DNA from: Listeria grayi DSM 20601
GTDB taxonomy: Bacteria > Bacillota > Bacilli > Lactobacillales > Listeriaceae
Assembly: GCF_000148995.1 (NCBI RefSeq)
Contig: NZ_GL538352.1
Coordinates: 682,001 to 746,000 of the forward strand
DNA: 64,000 nt
Direction of reading: 5' to 3'
The position numbers were made by a program, and so were the translations under genes. Positions 20,341 to 31,029 of the stretch are shown one piece after another. The notes below the pieces were generated by a model. It was given only the letters and a program-made list of their open reading frames with translations, did not search any database and was not told the DNA's origin. How positions within the stretch are numbered: position 1 is the first letter of the stretch; the number at the start of each line of letters is the position of its first letter.

Positions 20341-21720
20341 TTGGCCGGATTTTGGATGGAATTACAAGCGATAGACAGCTATCAAGTAAAACTAAATGGT
20401 ACATTTAATACGATCGATGCCAAAACACTCACGATGCTTTACCAACCCTTGATGGGAACAAGCAGCCTAGCGCTATACCAAACGTTAGCCGCAGAAGTAG
20501 AAGAGAACCGTCTTTGGACAGCAGAAAGCCGCTCTCACATGCAGCTCCTAAGCATGCTTCATGTGGGACTCGAAGAATTATTTGAAGCACGCTTGAAACT
20601 AGAAGGACTAGGGCTACTCAAAGTCTTTATGAAAGATGCGGACGATACCCGTGAATACGTGTACGAGATCTTGCCGCCACTCTCGCCAGCCCAATTTTTC
20701 GGGGATGGCTTACTGAATATTTATTTATTCAGCCAAGTAGGCGAAAAGCAGTTCAAACGATTACGCACATTTTTCTCAGATAAACCATTACCAGCAAACG
20801 ATTATAAAGAAGTGACACGATCCTTCCAAGATGTTTTTGAAACTTTTAAAGGTACTGCGATTCCACCCGATGTTAACCATGTTGCTTCCGAAGTTTTTCA
20901 GAAAAGTAAACCGACAGTGATCCAATTAGATAAAAAAACATTCGATTTTGAAGCCTTTTATCAAATGCTTTCTCCGCAATTGATCACACGGGAACAAATC
21001 ACGCCTGCTGTCGAACAAGCACTGGTGAAAATGCACACGATCTATGGCGCTTCAGCAGAAGAATTAGTGACTTACTTATATCGCGCGCTAGAACCGAGCG
21101 GCGATATCGATTTAGAATACTTACGAAAAATCGTTCGCAACGGCTATCATATCGAGACCGGCAGACTACCGGCTCTTAGCATGAAAAAAAGCGCCCCAAA
21201 AGAAAAAATACCAGAGCAGTCAGAACCGGCCAGCGATGAAGAAGCTTTGCAGATCTATTTGGAGAACATCACGCCGTTTCAGCTACTGGTAGACATTGCG
21301 GATGGAGCAAGACCCGCTGAGACCGATTTGAAAATCGTGGAAGAAGTAATGGAACAACAGCAGTTGCCGACACCAGTCATGAATGTCTTGATCGAGTACG
21401 TTCTTTTGCGCCTAGATGGCAAGATCGCCCGTAACTACATGATGACGATCGCGGCACACTGGAAACGTAAAAAAGTCCAAACTGCAAAAGATGCGATGGA
21501 GCTTGCTTGGGCTGAACACGAGAAATACAAGCGCCTACAGGAAGAAACCAAAGACAAGCCAACGAACTACTCACGCCGCGGCAATGGAAAGAAAGAAGTC
21601 CTGCCGGAATGGTTTGATAAAGAAACTGCAGAACCGACTGACAGCAAAATGACGAATAAAGAAAAGCAAACCTTGGAAGAACAGGTTCGCGAAATCAAAG
21701 AAAAACTAAAAAAGAGGTAG
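20341..21720 (+). CDS. dnaB: Replication initiation and membrane attachment protein DnaB
   Basis: 459 residues from TTG 20341, which has GAAAGGTG 7 bases upstream; an alternative GTG at 20332 overlaps the nrdR stop and has a weaker site. N-terminal winged-helix-like domain (about 1-130) and the DnaB_2/DnaD-like domain (about 300-400, YLENITPFQLLVDIADG onward) followed by a charged Lys/Glu-rich tail. It cooperates with DnaD and DnaI to load the DnaC helicase at oriC and restart sites. Translationally linked to nrdR and dnaI. Confidence 0.93.
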   Translation: MAGFWMELQAIDSYQVKLNGTFNTIDAKTLTMLYQPLMGTSSLALYQTLAAEVEENRLWTAESRSHMQLLSMLHVGLEELFEARLKLEGLGLLKVFMKDADDTREYVYEILPPLSPAQFFGDGLLNIYLFSQVGEKQFKRLRTFFSDKPLPANDYKEVTRSFQDVFETFKGTAIPPDVNHVASEVFQKSKPTVIQLDKKTFDFEAFYQMLSPQLITREQITPAVEQALVKMHTIYGASAEELVTYLYRALEPSGDIDLEYLRKIVRNGYHIETGRLPALSMKKSAPKEKIPEQSEPASDEEALQIYLENITPFQLLVDIADGARPAETDLKIVEEVMEQQQLPTPVMNVLIEYVLLRLDGKIARNYMMTIAAHWKRKKVQTAKDAMELAWAEHEKYKRLQEETKDKPTNYSRRGNGKKEVLPEWFDKETAEPTDSKMTNKEKQTLEEQVREIKEKLKKR

Positions 21721-21729
21721 GTGAAAGAA

Positions 21730-22653
21730 ATGGATAAAATCAATCAGACGCTAGGTAACCTCTTCGACGGACGTGATTTCGATGATCGTTATCAAAAACT
21801 GAAACAAGAAGTTTTGGCTTATCCGCGGGTAAAAACGTTTCTTGAAGAAAATAAAGACGTGCTCTCCGAACAAATGGTCAATCAAAATTTATCAAAGCTA
21901 TATGAATTTATGACCGAAAATCAAAAATACGAAGAGAAACAAGAAACCATGATGCCGGGCTATGCGCCAAGATTATCCTTGAATGGCGAATATATCACTG
22001 TCAGTTATTATCCTACGAAGGAAAAAGTCGAAGCAGATAAAAGACGTGCGATCGAAAGACGGATGCGCTCTCTCTACATGCCGAAACAAGTGCTGGAAGC
22101 AGATCTCGAAGATTTTTTCACGGACGAAGAATCGCGCCAAGTCGCCTTGGTTGAAGCTTATCAATTTTTGAACAGCTACCCAAGTGCAAACGGTGAGCGT
22201 CTAAAAGGTCTCTATATCCATGGTAATTTCGGGACAGGAAAATCCTATTTGCTAGGAGCGATGGCGAAAGAGCTTGCCGTAAAAGGCATCTCATCAACGC
22301 TTGTCTATCTGCCTGAATTCATGCGTGAGATCAAACAGTCGATCTCAGATAATACCGTTGGCGAAAAGATCCAGTTTGCGAAAGAAACCGATATTTTGAT
22401 GCTGGATGACATCGGTGCCGAAGCCATGACAGCATGGACCAGAGATGAAGTTCTCGGTGCGATCCTGCAGTTCCGTATGCAGGAAGAACTACCGACATTC
22501 TTTTCGTCCAATTACACCATGAACGAGCTGGAAAGCCATTTGATGTTTACCGGGAACGGAAATGAAGAACGATTGAAAGCAAGGCGAATCATGGAACGTA
22601 TCCGTTATTTATCCAAAGAAGTCGGTTTGGAAGGCAAAAACAGACGCTATTAA
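21730..22653 (+). CDS. dnaI: Primosomal protein DnaI, helicase loader
   Basis: 307 residues from ATG 21730 (MDKINQTLGNLF), with AGGTAGGTG just upstream. N-terminal helicase-binding domain (about 1-130) and an AAA+ domain: Walker A GNFGTGKSYL near 165-174, Walker B ILMLDDIGAEAMT near 222, sensor 1 in PTFFSSNYTM. It delivers the replicative helicase onto DNA using ATP. It lies 9 bases after dnaB. Confidence 0.95.
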   Translation: MDKINQTLGNLFDGRDFDDRYQKLKQEVLAYPRVKTFLEENKDVLSEQMVNQNLSKLYEFMTENQKYEEKQETMMPGYAPRLSLNGEYITVSYYPTKEKVEADKRRAIERRMRSLYMPKQVLEADLEDFFTDEESRQVALVEAYQFLNSYPSANGERLKGLYIHGNFGTGKSYLLGAMAKELAVKGISSTLVYLPEFMREIKQSISDNTVGEKIQFAKETDILMLDDIGAEAMTAWTRDEVLGAILQFRMQEELPTFFSSNYTMNELESHLMFTGNGNEERLKARRIMERIRYLSKEVGLEGKNRRY

Positions 22654-22661
22654 AAAAAGAC

Positions 22662-22690
22662 TTGAAAATTAGCCGATTGTAGCATATAAT
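22662..22690 (+). promoter_or_regulatory. Promoter of thrS
   Basis: TTGAAA (22662-22667), exact 17-base spacer, TATAAT (22685-22690), immediately before the T-box leader. Confidence 0.87.
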
Positions 22691-22699
22691 GCTTATCAT

Positions 22700-22950
22700 A
22701 TACTAACAAGTAACGATGAGGACAACCATTCTAATTGGTGATTACAGAGAAGGAGGGGTAGCTGCGAACCTCCGAATCGAAAATTAGAAATCGGACCACC
22801 TCTAAACTGCTGTCAGGAACGCTTTTGCAACTATTGACAGCCGGCTTGCCTCGTTATTGGCAACAAGAGTGAAGCTTTTTTAGCTTCAGAATCTTGGGTG
22901 GAACCACGAGCGTAAACTCGTCCCTTGAGCGTAGTAGGGGCGGGTTTTTT
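22700..22950 (+). promoter_or_regulatory. T-box riboswitch, threonine, upstream of thrS
   Basis: Stem I is closed by AACGATGAGG near 22709 with CCTCGTTA near 22849. The specifier candidate is ACC (22795-22797) followed by A, matching threonine. The T-box core TGGGTGGAACCACGAG at 22895-22910 precedes a terminator stem CTCGTCCCT (22917-22925) / AGGGGCGGG (22936-22944) and six T. Uncharged tRNA-Thr should stabilise the antiterminator and turn on thrS. This accounts for the 350-base gap between dnaI and thrS. Confidence 0.93.
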
Positions 22951-23003
22951 ATTTTGCCTTCCTTTACTTACAAAATCTAAAACAAACAAAGGAGTCGATA
23001 AAA

Positions 23004-24926
23004 ATGAAAATCACTTTCCCAGATGGTGCAGTAAAAGAATTTGATAAAGGAGTTTCTACTGCAGACATCGCCGCATCCATCAGCCCAGGACTGAAAAAGA
23101 AAGCCTTAGCTGGAAAAATCAATGGTGAATTGGTGGATCTGGCAACACCAATCGAAGAGGACGGAAAAATCGAGATCGTCACTCCTGATCATGAAGACGC
23201 CCTTGGCATTTTACGTCACAGCACAGCACACTTGCTTGCTCAAGCACTTAAACGCCTTTATCCCGACATCAAATTTGGAGTTGGACCGGCAATCGAAACA
23301 GGCTTTTACTACGATGTCGATACAGAAGAACCAATCAGTGAAGAATCTTTCCCAGTGATCGAAAAAGAAATGCAGAAAATCGTCCGCGAAAATCTGCCGA
23401 TCGTTCGGGAAGTTGTCAGTCGCGAAGAAGCGATCAAACGCTTTGAAGCAATTGGCGATCATTATAAATTGGAATTGATCGAAGCGATACCAGCGGATGA
23501 AACGGTAACTATTTATTCACAAGGTGAATTTTTCGACCTTTGCCGCGGGATCCATGTCCCTTCCACTGGCAAACTACAAGTCTTCCAATTGCTTAATGTA
23601 GCCGGTGCATACTGGCGCGGCGATAGCAATAACAAGATGCTGCAGCGTATTTACGGAACAGCTTTCTTCGATAAAAAAGACCTAAAAGCTTTCTTGAAAA
23701 TGCAAGAAGAAGCAAAAGAACGCGATCACCGTAAGTTAGGTAAAGAACTAGGGTTGTTCGCGATCTCCCAAGAAGTAGGGCAAGGCTTGCCACTCTGGTT
23801 GCCGAAAGGTGCTACGATCCGCCGCGTGATCGAACGCTATATCGTAGATCGTGAAGAGCGTCTCGGTTATAGTCACGTCTATACACCAATCATGGCCAAA
23901 GTAGATTTTTACAAACAAAGCGGTCACTGGGATCACTATCATGAAGATATGTTCCCACCAATGAAGATGGATAACGAAGAATTGGTTCTACGCCCAATGA
24001 ACTGTCCGCATCACATGATGGTCTATAAAAATGACATCCACAGCTATCGTGAGTTACCGATCCGAATCGCCGAACTAGGCCTGATGCACCGTTATGAAAT
24101 GAGTGGTGCCTTATCAGGATTGCAACGTGTTCGCGGGATGACATTAAATGATGCGCATGTTTTCGTAAGACCAGATCAAATCAAAGATGAATTCAAACGC
24201 GTGCTTGAACTTATCCTTGCCGTATACAAAGACTTCGACATTACAGATTATAAATTCCGCTTGAGCTACCGCGACCCTGAAAATACAGAAAAATATTTTG
24301 ATGATGATGCGATGTGGGAAAAAGCACAAACAATGCTCAAAGATGCGATGGATGAAATGGAAATGGATTATTTTGAAGCAGAAGGCGAAGCAGCATTTTA
24401 CGGACCGAAATTAGACGTCCAAGTAAAAACAGCGATTGGGAAGGAAGAAACACTATCGACTGTTCAACTTGATTTCCTTTTACCAGAACGCTTTGATCTG
24501 ACTTATATCGGCGAAGACGGCGAAAAACACCGCCCAGTTGTTATCCACCGCGGTGTTGTTTCTACAATGGAACGCTTTGTCGCTTATTTGATTGAAGAAT
24601 ACAAAGGTGCCTTCCCAACTTGGCTGGCTCCGATCCAAATGCAGATCATTCCAGTCAATCGCGATGCTCATTTCGATTACGCTAAAGAAGTAGAAGACAA
24701 ATTAGTCCGAGCTGGTTTACGCGTGGAAATCGATGACCGCAATGAAAAACTTGGTTATAAGATCCGCGAAGCGCAAACACAAAAGATTCCATACGCATTA
24801 GTCGTTGGCGATCAAGAGTCGGAAAACGGCACAGTCAATATTCGCAGATATGGTTCTAAAGATTCCGAAACACTTTCTGTAGATGACTTTATCAAACAAG
24901 TCGTTGCAGAAGTAAATAAATTTTAA
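23004..24926 (+). CDS. thrS: Threonyl-tRNA synthetase
   Basis: 640 residues, full length. TGS domain (1-62), editing domain with HSTAHLLAQ near 72 and the zinc-dependent HxxxH, class II core (about 240-530: [10 protein letters not shown] near 332, motif 2 and YGPKLD motifs) and anticodon-binding domain (about 535-640). It attaches threonine to tRNA-Thr and removes mischarged serine. ATG 23004 follows AAAGGAG. Controlled by the threonine T-box directly upstream; ends at its own terminator. Confidence 0.98.
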   Translation: MKITFPDGAVKEFDKGVSTADIAASISPGLKKKALAGKINGELVDLATPIEEDGKIEIVTPDHEDALGILRHSTAHLLAQALKRLYPDIKFGVGPAIETGFYYDVDTEEPISEESFPVIEKEMQKIVRENLPIVREVVSREEAIKRFEAIGDHYKLELIEAIPADETVTIYSQGEFFDLCRGIHVPSTGKLQVFQLLNVAGAYWRGDSNNKMLQRIYGTAFFDKKDLKAFLKMQEEAKERDHRKLGKELGLFAISQEVGQGLPLWLPKGATIRRVIERYIVDREERLGYSHVYTPIMAKVDFYKQSGHWDHYHEDMFPPMKMDNEELVLRPMNCPHHMMVYKNDIHSYRELPIRIAELGLMHRYEMSGALSGLQRVRGMTLNDAHVFVRPDQIKDEFKRVLELILAVYKDFDITDYKFRLSYRDPENTEKYFDDDAMWEKAQTMLKDAMDEMEMDYFEAEGEAAFYGPKLDVQVKTAIGKEETLSTVQLDFLLPERFDLTYIGEDGEKHRPVVIHRGVVSTMERFVAYLIEEYKGAFPTWLAPIQMQIIPVNRDAHFDYAKEVEDKLVRAGLRVEIDDRNEKLGYKIREAQTQKIPYALVVGDQESENGTVNIRRYGSKDSETLSVDDFIKQVVAEVNKF

Positions 24927-24934
24927 GAAATGAG

Positions 24935-24965
24935 TCACTCTCCAAATAGGGGAGTGATTTTTTTT
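24935..24965 (+). terminator. Intrinsic terminator of thrS
   Basis: TCACTCTCC and GGGGAGTGA pair over 9 bp around AAATA, followed by eight T. Confidence 0.93.
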
Positions 24966-25015
24966 GCAATATCCGTTATACTTAGCAAAGAAGCTATTTG
25001 AAGTAGGGGGAAATT

Positions 25016-25603
25016 ATGAACGTAAACAACGTTGAACTTGTAATCAGTGCCGTTTGGCAGGAGCAATATCCAGAAGGCGGATTACCAGAGTTCGCACTTG
25101 CAGGAAGGTCAAATGTTGGTAAATCTTCTTTTATCAATACGATGATCGGCCGTAAAAGTATGGCACGTATTTCATCGAAACCAGGGAAAACGCAGACCCT
25201 TAATTTTTACAACATTGAAGATACACTCTTTTTTGTCGATGTACCAGGTTACGGGTTTGCTAAAGTATCTAAAAAAGAACGTGAAAAATGGGGAGAAATG
25301 ATCGAAACCTATATCACTTCCCGTGAACCGCTTCGGGCAGTGGTTCAAATCATCGATCTTAGACATAAACCGACAAAAGACGATGTTATGATGTATGAAT
25401 TCTTAAAGTATTACGACATTCCAGTCATTATTATTGCCACAAAAGCGGATAAGATCCCACGTAGCAAATGGTATAAAAATGCCAAAGTCGTCAAAGAAAC
25501 ACTCGATTTTGATGCCAACGATAAATTAGTATTGTTTTCTTCTGAAACGAAAATGGGGAAAGAGGAAGCTTGGCAGCATATCGAATCATTTCTTAATCGC
25601 TAA
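25016..25603 (+). CDS. engB: Ribosome biogenesis GTP-binding protein YsxC/EngB
   Basis: 195 residues, TRAFAC GTPase of the EngB family. G1 GRSNVGKS at 30-38, G2 threonine in [13 protein letters not shown]3 DVPGYG near 75, G4 TKAD near 142, and G5 in [10 protein letters not shown]. It is an essential GTPase needed for late 50S subunit assembly. In this genus it follows thrS and precedes hemA; here it is a single-gene unit between two terminators. ATG 25016 follows TAGGGGG. Confidence 0.96.
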   Translation: MNVNNVELVISAVWQEQYPEGGLPEFALAGRSNVGKSSFINTMIGRKSMARISSKPGKTQTLNFYNIEDTLFFVDVPGYGFAKVSKKEREKWGEMIETYITSREPLRAVVQIIDLRHKPTKDDVMMYEFLKYYDIPVIIIATKADKIPRSKWYKNAKVVKETLDFDANDKLVLFSSETKMGKEEAWQHIESFLNR

Positions 25604-25608
25604 AACTG

Positions 25609-25651
25609 CCCCTCCGTCCCTGAAATCTAATCAGCTGGGAAGGGGTTTTTT
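25609..25651 (+). terminator. Intrinsic terminator of engB
   Basis: CCCCTCC near 25609 and GGAAGGGG near 25638 form an imperfect stem with a long loop, followed by six T. Confidence 0.75.
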
Positions 25652-25690
25652 AGTTTGTCCGAATCAAAAGCAGATTCACAAACGGCGTAT

Positions 25691-25719
25691 TTGGTTTCAC
25701 AAATGAAAAGTGATAAAAT
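25691..25719 (+). promoter_or_regulatory. Promoter of the hemACDBL operon
   Basis: TTGGTT (25691-25696), 17-base spacer, extended -10 TGATAAAAT (25711-25719). 32 bases upstream of hemA. Confidence 0.72.
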
Positions 25720-25751
25720 AAACAATGAATTTAAATCTAGGGGGATTATCC

Positions 25752-27062
25752 ATGTTCATACTCTCTATGGGGCTCAATTTTAAGACCGCTCCAGTAGACA
25801 TTAGAGAAAAACTTTCCTTTATAGAATCAGAAGTGGAAATGGCGCAGATCACATTGCAACAAGAAAAGAGCATTTTAGAAAATGTGATCATTTCGACTTG
25901 CAATCGAACAGAGATCATTGCGGTTGTAGATCAAATACATACAGCACGCTTTTATTTGAAACGCTTTATTGCAGATTGGTTCCAAATGGAAATAAGCGCT
26001 GTGGAGAATTATCTTTATTTTTATGAAGATGGCGAAGCAGTCAAACATTTATATGAAGTAGCAGCTGGATTAGATTCCCTTGTTCTTGGCGAAACACAGA
26101 TTCTCGGTCAAGTAAAGAACGCCTTTGATACCGCGCATCAACTAGGCACAACGGGAACGCTACTGAATCAATTGTTCAAAATGACGATCACATTTGCTAA
26201 AAGTGTGCACTCGCAAACTAAAATCAACGAAAATGCAGTTTCTGTGAGTTATGCAGCTGTGGAAGTGGCCAAAAAAGTACACGGTGATATCGCTGGAAAG
26301 CATTTCAGTATTTTAGGGGCTGGAGAAATGAGCAAACTGGCATTACAAAATATTGCTGGGCAAAAGGCGACCGATTTGACGATTTTAAACCGGACTTTAT
26401 CTCGCGCAGAAGTACTTGCTGCCAAACATGGCGGGAAAGCAGCACCTATCGATGAACTGGGAGCTATTTTGACAGAAACGGATGTATTCATCAGTTCTGT
26501 GAGTGTGGCAGAACCGATTATTTCCAAGGCAGACATGGAAGCTTGGTTGGCTACTCGTCCAGAAAAAGAATTATTGGTCATCGACATCGGTGTGCCTCGA
26601 AATATTGCCGATGAATGTGCAGAAATTCCCAATTTGATTTTATACAATATTGACGATCTGGAGGGTGTTGTTTCGGCGAATACCGAAGAACGCAAACGAA
26701 TCGTTGCCAAACTTGGAGTAGTGATCGAACAAGAAGTAGCCGCTTTCTATGAATGGCAAAAACAGTTAGGTGTTGTTCCAATCATTCGAGAGCTTCGTAA
26801 CAATGCGCTTCAAATCCAAGCGGAAACAATGAGAAGCTTGACGCAAAAAATCCCTGGATTAACAGATCGGGAAGAGAAAGTGATCGGAAAACATATGAAG
26901 AGTATTATCAATCAGCTTCTCAAACAACCGATCTCTGAACTGAAAGAAATGTCTGCGGAAGAAGATGCCGCTTATAAATTAGATATTGCCAAACGAATTT
27001 TTCAAGTTGAAGCCACAACAGAAATGAGTGAAACAGAAATAGAAATGGGGAATAAACAGTGA
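25752..27062 (+). CDS. hemA: Glutamyl-tRNA reductase
   Basis: 436 residues from ATG 25752 (MFILSMGLNFKTAPVDIRE), with TAGGGGGA upstream. Catalytic Cys50 lies in STCNRTEI; substrate-domain motif GLDSLVLGETQILGQ near 105; NADPH Rossmann domain with ILGAGEMS near 190; C-terminal dimerisation helices. It reduces glutamyl-tRNA to glutamate 1-semialdehyde, the first and usually feedback-controlled step of haem synthesis. It overlaps hemC by 4 bases; the hemX gene found between these two in Bacillus subtilis is absent. Confidence 0.97.
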   Translation: MFILSMGLNFKTAPVDIREKLSFIESEVEMAQITLQQEKSILENVIISTCNRTEIIAVVDQIHTARFYLKRFIADWFQMEISAVENYLYFYEDGEAVKHLYEVAAGLDSLVLGETQILGQVKNAFDTAHQLGTTGTLLNQLFKMTITFAKSVHSQTKINENAVSVSYAAVEVAKKVHGDIAGKHFSILGAGEMSKLALQNIAGQKATDLTILNRTLSRAEVLAAKHGGKAAPIDELGAILTETDVFISSVSVAEPIISKADMEAWLATRPEKELLVIDIGVPRNIADECAEIPNLILYNIDDLEGVVSANTEERKRIVAKLGVVIEQEVAAFYEWQKQLGVVPIIRELRNNALQIQAETMRSLTQKIPGLTDREEKVIGKHMKSIINQLLKQPISELKEMSAEEDAAYKLDIAKRIFQVEATTEMSETEIEMGNKQ

Positions 27063-27994
27063 AAAGCCAAATCATTGTCGGCTCTAGACGGAGCAAACTG
27101 GCGCTAGTGCAGACCAATTGGGTAATAAACGAACTAAAAAAACATTATCCCACTATTGATTTTCGCATAGAAGAAATGGTGACAAAAGGGGATAAGATTC
27201 TCGATGTCACATTAAGTAAAGTTGGCGGCAAAGGACTCTTTGTCTCCGAAGTCGAACAAGCATTAGTAGATAAGCATATTGATTTTGCTGTTCACAGTAT
27301 GAAAGATGTTCCAGCGGTTATAGAAGAAGGTCTAACGATCGCAGCGATTCCAGAGCGCGAATCTGCAAATGACGTATTCGTCTTTAAAGAAGTCCATGAT
27401 TTCGGTGATCTGCCAACCCAAGCAATCATTGGGACAAGCAGCTTGCGTCGTGCCTCGCAAATATTAGCAGAACGTCCTGATTTGCAGATCAAATTTATCC
27501 GCGGTAATATCGATACCCGGCTTCGTAAATTACGCGAAGAAGATTTTGATGCGATCATTCTCGCACAAGCAGGATTAAGTCGCATGGGCTGGTTGGAAGA
27601 CGATTCGCTTCGTATTCAAACGATCCCTGAAACGATTTGTCTACCAGCAGTTGGTCAGGGAGCATTGGCAATTGAATGCCGTGAAGAAGATAATGATACC
27701 AAAGATATCTTGCGCAGCATCCATCATGCGATCACAGCAAATTGCGTTGCCGCTGAACGCGCTTTTCTAAAGACATTAAATGGCGGCTGCGAAATACCGA
27801 TCGCTGGTTATGCTACTCAATCTGGAAGTAAAGTATCTTTCAAAGGACTTGTTGGAACACCAGACGGCAAAACGATCTGGGAAGCCGAACGAGTGGGAGA
27901 AGACGCGGATCAGATTGGCACAGAAGCAGCAAATGAGCTTCTGGAAAAAGGTGCTGGAGCATTGATCGCCTCGCTCCGAGATGAAAATGTCTAA
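27059..27994 (+). CDS. hemC: Porphobilinogen deaminase (hydroxymethylbilane synthase)
   Basis: 311 residues from GTG 27059, which overlaps the hemA stop as GTGA. SRRSKLALVQT at the start, SLKDVP-like HSMKDVPAV near 80, RGNIDTRLRKL near 148, and dipyrromethane-cofactor Cys244 in LNGGCEIPIAGYA. It polymerises four porphobilinogen units into hydroxymethylbilane. It overlaps hemD by several bases. Confidence 0.97.
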   Translation: MKSQIIVGSRRSKLALVQTNWVINELKKHYPTIDFRIEEMVTKGDKILDVTLSKVGGKGLFVSEVEQALVDKHIDFAVHSMKDVPAVIEEGLTIAAIPERESANDVFVFKEVHDFGDLPTQAIIGTSSLRRASQILAERPDLQIKFIRGNIDTRLRKLREEDFDAIILAQAGLSRMGWLEDDSLRIQTIPETICLPAVGQGALAIECREEDNDTKDILRSIHHAITANCVAAERAFLKTLNGGCEIPIAGYATQSGSKVSFKGLVGTPDGKTIWEAERVGEDADQIGTEAANELLEKGAGALIASLRDENV

Positions 27995-28709
27995 AACATT
28001 CGTATTGACGAGGACGGCTGCTGATAATGAAAAATGGCTGCCCTATTTTCATGAGCTGGGAGTAGAAGCAGTATCATTACCACTCATTGAAACCAAAGCG
28101 CTCCCTTTTCAAATTGAAAAGGAGTATGATTGGATTTTCTTTACAAGTGCGAAAGCCATTCATTACTTTGCTGAAAAATATGATCTAGCGGTCGTGACTG
28201 CTAAGATTGCGGTAATTGGAGAAAAAACGGCAGAAGCCTTAATTCGATATGGAAGAAAAGCTGATTTCGAGCCTTCCAGCTATGTGGCGGAAACGTTTTT
28301 AGAAGAATGGCTGCCTCAATATTCGGCTGACAAACGCATCTTGTTCCCGCGAAGCAGTTTGGCTCGGGAGGTTATTGCGAAAACTTTGCGTGAGCAAGGC
28401 TATTCGGTAGAAGAAATAGATATTTATGAAACAGTTATACCTGCTTCCAGTTCAAACCTATTTGCAGCGCTGATCCAAACAGAAAAAGACTTTCTTTTTC
28501 TATTTGCCAGCCCCTCTGCATGGCATAATTTTGAAGCAATCTGCCAAACGAGGAACCAGTCCGTACAAGCATGGGAGTATGGATCGATCGGCCCGATCAC
28601 TAGCCGGGCAATCGAGGCATCTGGTTGCTCTGTGAAATATCAGCCGGCAGATACTTATACGATGGAAGCGATGATTCAGGAAATAATGAGGGAGGAAAAG
28701 CAATCATGA
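27987..28709 (+). CDS. hemD: Uroporphyrinogen-III synthase
   Basis: 240 residues from ATG 27987 (MSKTFVLTR); ATG 27981 is an in-frame alternative. Neither has a strong ribosome site, and coupling to hemC is likely because the start lies inside its end. The family is poorly conserved, but the HEM4 pattern is visible: two alpha/beta domains, [12 protein letters not shown] near 50, [10 protein letters not shown] near 120, [10 protein letters not shown] near 175 and a C-terminal [10 protein letters not shown] helix. It closes hydroxymethylbilane to uroporphyrinogen III with inversion of ring D. It overlaps hemB as ATGA. Confidence 0.9.
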   Translation: MSKTFVLTRTAADNEKWLPYFHELGVEAVSLPLIETKALPFQIEKEYDWIFFTSAKAIHYFAEKYDLAVVTAKIAVIGEKTAEALIRYGRKADFEPSSYVAETFLEEWLPQYSADKRILFPRSSLAREVIAKTLREQGYSVEEIDIYETVIPASSSNLFAALIQTEKDFLFLFASPSAWHNFEAICQTRNQSVQAWEYGSIGPITSRAIEASGCSVKYQPADTYTMEAMIQEIMREEKQS

Positions 28710-29689
28710 ACTATGATTTTGATAGACATCGCCGTCTACGCTCAAGTAGCGTGATGCGTGATTTAGTGAGAGAGACCATTTTAACGATGGATGATATGAT
28801 CTATCCGATTTTTGTAAAAGAAAGCAATGAACCGAAAACGGAGATCCCTTCAATGCCAGGTATTTATCAATATCCTCTAAATGAACTAGCAGCGGAGATC
28901 AAAGAAATATCGCAATTAGGTATAAAAGCCGTTCTTTTATTCGGGATCCCTAATGAAAAAGATGCGATCGGAAGTGGGGCTTTTCACACACATGGAATCG
29001 TCCAAGAAGCAACTCGGGTAGTTAAACAAACCGTTCCCGAAATGCTCGTAGTAGCAGATACATGTCTTTGCGAATATACAGATCATGGCCATTGTGGTGT
29101 TATCCAAGAAGGTCAGATCTTGAACGATGAATCACTGGAATTATTGAAAAAAACAGCTGTCAGTCAAGTAGAAGCAGGAGCAGATATTATTGCGCCTTCT
29201 AATATGATGGACGGATTCGTCCAAGCGATCCGAGCAGGTTTGGATGAAGCAGGGTACTTTGATATTCCGATCATGTCTTACGCTGTGAAATATGCTTCCG
29301 CTTTTTATGGGCCATTCCGTGACGCCGCAGGAAGCGCTCCGCAGTTTGGGGATCGTAAAACGTATCAAATGGATCCCGCGAATCGCTTGGAAGCACTAAG
29401 GGAAGCGCAAAGTGACGAAAAGGAAGGTGCTGATTTTATTATTGTAAAACCATCACTTTCTTACTTAGATGTCATGCGCGATGTTAAAAACCAAACGAAT
29501 CTACCAGTTGTTGCCTATAATGTAAGTGGTGAATATTCCATGGTAAAGGCAGCCGCTATAAATGGCTGGATCGATGAGGAAAGAATCGTTATGGAAATGT
29601 TGACGAGCATGAAACGCGCAGGATCTTCTTTGATCATCACATACTTTGCGAAAGATGTTGCTCATTATCTAAAGAAAGCAGGGATGTAA
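28706..29689 (+). CDS. hemB: Delta-aminolevulinic acid dehydratase (porphobilinogen synthase)
   Basis: 327 residues from ATG 28706, with GAGGGAGG upstream; the longer open frame lacks family similarity. The zinc-binding cysteine cluster [14 protein letters not shown] near 118 marks the Zn-dependent class. Active-site lysines sit in MSYAVKYAS near 193 and [11 protein letters not shown] near 245. It condenses two aminolevulinate molecules to porphobilinogen. Fourth gene of hemACDBL; hemL starts 3 bases after its stop. Confidence 0.97.
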   Translation: MNYDFDRHRRLRSSSVMRDLVRETILTMDDMIYPIFVKESNEPKTEIPSMPGIYQYPLNELAAEIKEISQLGIKAVLLFGIPNEKDAIGSGAFHTHGIVQEATRVVKQTVPEMLVVADTCLCEYTDHGHCGVIQEGQILNDESLELLKKTAVSQVEAGADIIAPSNMMDGFVQAIRAGLDEAGYFDIPIMSYAVKYASAFYGPFRDAAGSAPQFGDRKTYQMDPANRLEALREAQSDEKEGADFIIVKPSLSYLDVMRDVKNQTNLPVVAYNVSGEYSMVKAAAINGWIDEERIVMEMLTSMKRAGSSLIITYFAKDVAHYLKKAGM

Positions 29690-29692
29690 TAG

Positions 29693-30985
29693 ATGGCTAA
29701 TTATTCTAAATCTAAATCTGCATTCAAACAAGCTATAGACATCATGCCTGGCGGAGTAAATAGTCCTGTCAGAGCTAACAAAGCAGTTGATGCCCCGCCA
29801 ATCTTTATGGAAAGCGGAACAGGAGCCTATTTAACAGATATCGATGGCAATTCTTATATCGACTATGTTTTATCTTGGGGCCCACTTATTACCGGACATG
29901 CTAATCCCCTCGTAGTCGAAGCGATCACTTCTGCCGCGGCAAAGGGAACAAGCTTTGGCACACCGACCGAGATCGAAACAGAATTGGCAAAACTAGTGAT
30001 TGAACGTGTCCCTTCGATCGAGATGATCCGAATGGTCTCTTCCGGCACTGAAGCAACGATGAGTGCTATTCGTTTGGCACGAGGCTATACGAAAAGAGAG
30101 AAAATCTTGAAATTTGAAGGTAGCTATCATGGTCATGGCGACTCCCTTCTGATCAAAGCCGGTTCCGGCGTCGCAACTTTGGGATTGCCTGATTCTCCAG
30201 GAGTAACGAAAAATCTAGCGGCCGATACGATCACAGTTCCCTATAATGATCTCGAAAGCACCCGATTAGCCTTTGAAAAATACGGCGATCAGATCGCTGC
30301 TGTCATGGTAGAACCTGTTGCTGGAAACATGGGTGTAGTCCCGCCTATCGCTGGTTTCTTAGAAGGTCTCCGCGAATTGACTACCCAGTATGAAAGTCTG
30401 CTTATCTTTGATGAAGTAATGACCGGTTTCCGCGTAGATTATTATTCGGCACAAGGATATTACGTGGTCACTCCTGATATTACTTGTCTAGGAAAAGTTA
30501 TCGGCGGCGGTCTGCCAGTTGGTGCCTATGGCGGTAAAAAAGAGATCATGGAGCAAATTGCCCCAAGTGGACCGATTTATCAAGCAGGAACTTTATCAGG
30601 AAATCCATTAGCAATGAATGCCGGATTTGCGACTTTGAAACAATTGACGCCAAATCATTACGATGTCTTTCGGTCGCTGATCAGCCAAATGGAGGAAGGA
30701 CTAAACTTGCTTTCAGAGCAATACGAAGTCCCAGTCCATATCAATAAAGCGGGGTCCATGTTCGGCTTCTTCTTTACAAAAGAAAAAGTCATTGATTTTG
30801 AAACAGCAAAAACAAGCGATTTAGAATTCTTCCGTCAGTATTACCGTGAAATGTTGGGCCAAGGGATCTTTTTACCACCGTCTCAATTTGAAGGGATATT
30901 TATTTCCACTGCCCATACGGAAGCAGAAATCAATAAAACATTAAACGCGTTAGAGTATACATTTAAACAGCTAAAGAACAATTGA
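29693..30985 (+). CDS. hemL: Glutamate-1-semialdehyde 2,1-aminomutase
   Basis: 430 residues, PLP fold type I class III aminotransferase. [10 protein letters not shown] at the N-terminus, [16 protein letters not shown] near 118, [12 protein letters not shown] near 238, and the Schiff-base lysine in [17 protein letters not shown] near 268. It converts glutamate 1-semialdehyde to 5-aminolevulinate. Together hemACDBL take glutamyl-tRNA to uroporphyrinogen III. The valS promoter -35 overlaps its stop codon and no terminator was seen after it, so some read-through into the valS leader is possible. Confidence 0.97.
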   Translation: MANYSKSKSAFKQAIDIMPGGVNSPVRANKAVDAPPIFMESGTGAYLTDIDGNSYIDYVLSWGPLITGHANPLVVEAITSAAAKGTSFGTPTEIETELAKLVIERVPSIEMIRMVSSGTEATMSAIRLARGYTKREKILKFEGSYHGHGDSLLIKAGSGVATLGLPDSPGVTKNLAADTITVPYNDLESTRLAFEKYGDQIAAVMVEPVAGNMGVVPPIAGFLEGLRELTTQYESLLIFDEVMTGFRVDYYSAQGYYVVTPDITCLGKVIGGGLPVGAYGGKKEIMEQIAPSGPIYQAGTLSGNPLAMNAGFATLKQLTPNHYDVFRSLISQMEEGLNLLSEQYEVPVHINKAGSMFGFFFTKEKVIDFETAKTSDLEFFRQYYREMLGQGIFLPPSQFEGIFISTAHTEAEINKTLNALEYTFKQLKNN

Positions 30986-31010
30986 CTAAATCACGCTAGT
31001 TTGCTAGAAT
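30982..31010 (+). promoter_or_regulatory. Promoter of valS
   Basis: TTGACT (30982-30987), exact 17-base spacer, TAGAAT (31005-31010) with extended TGC. The -35 overlaps the hemL stop codon. Confidence 0.87.
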
Positions 31011-31029
31011 AAAGGCAATTAAATTTTTA

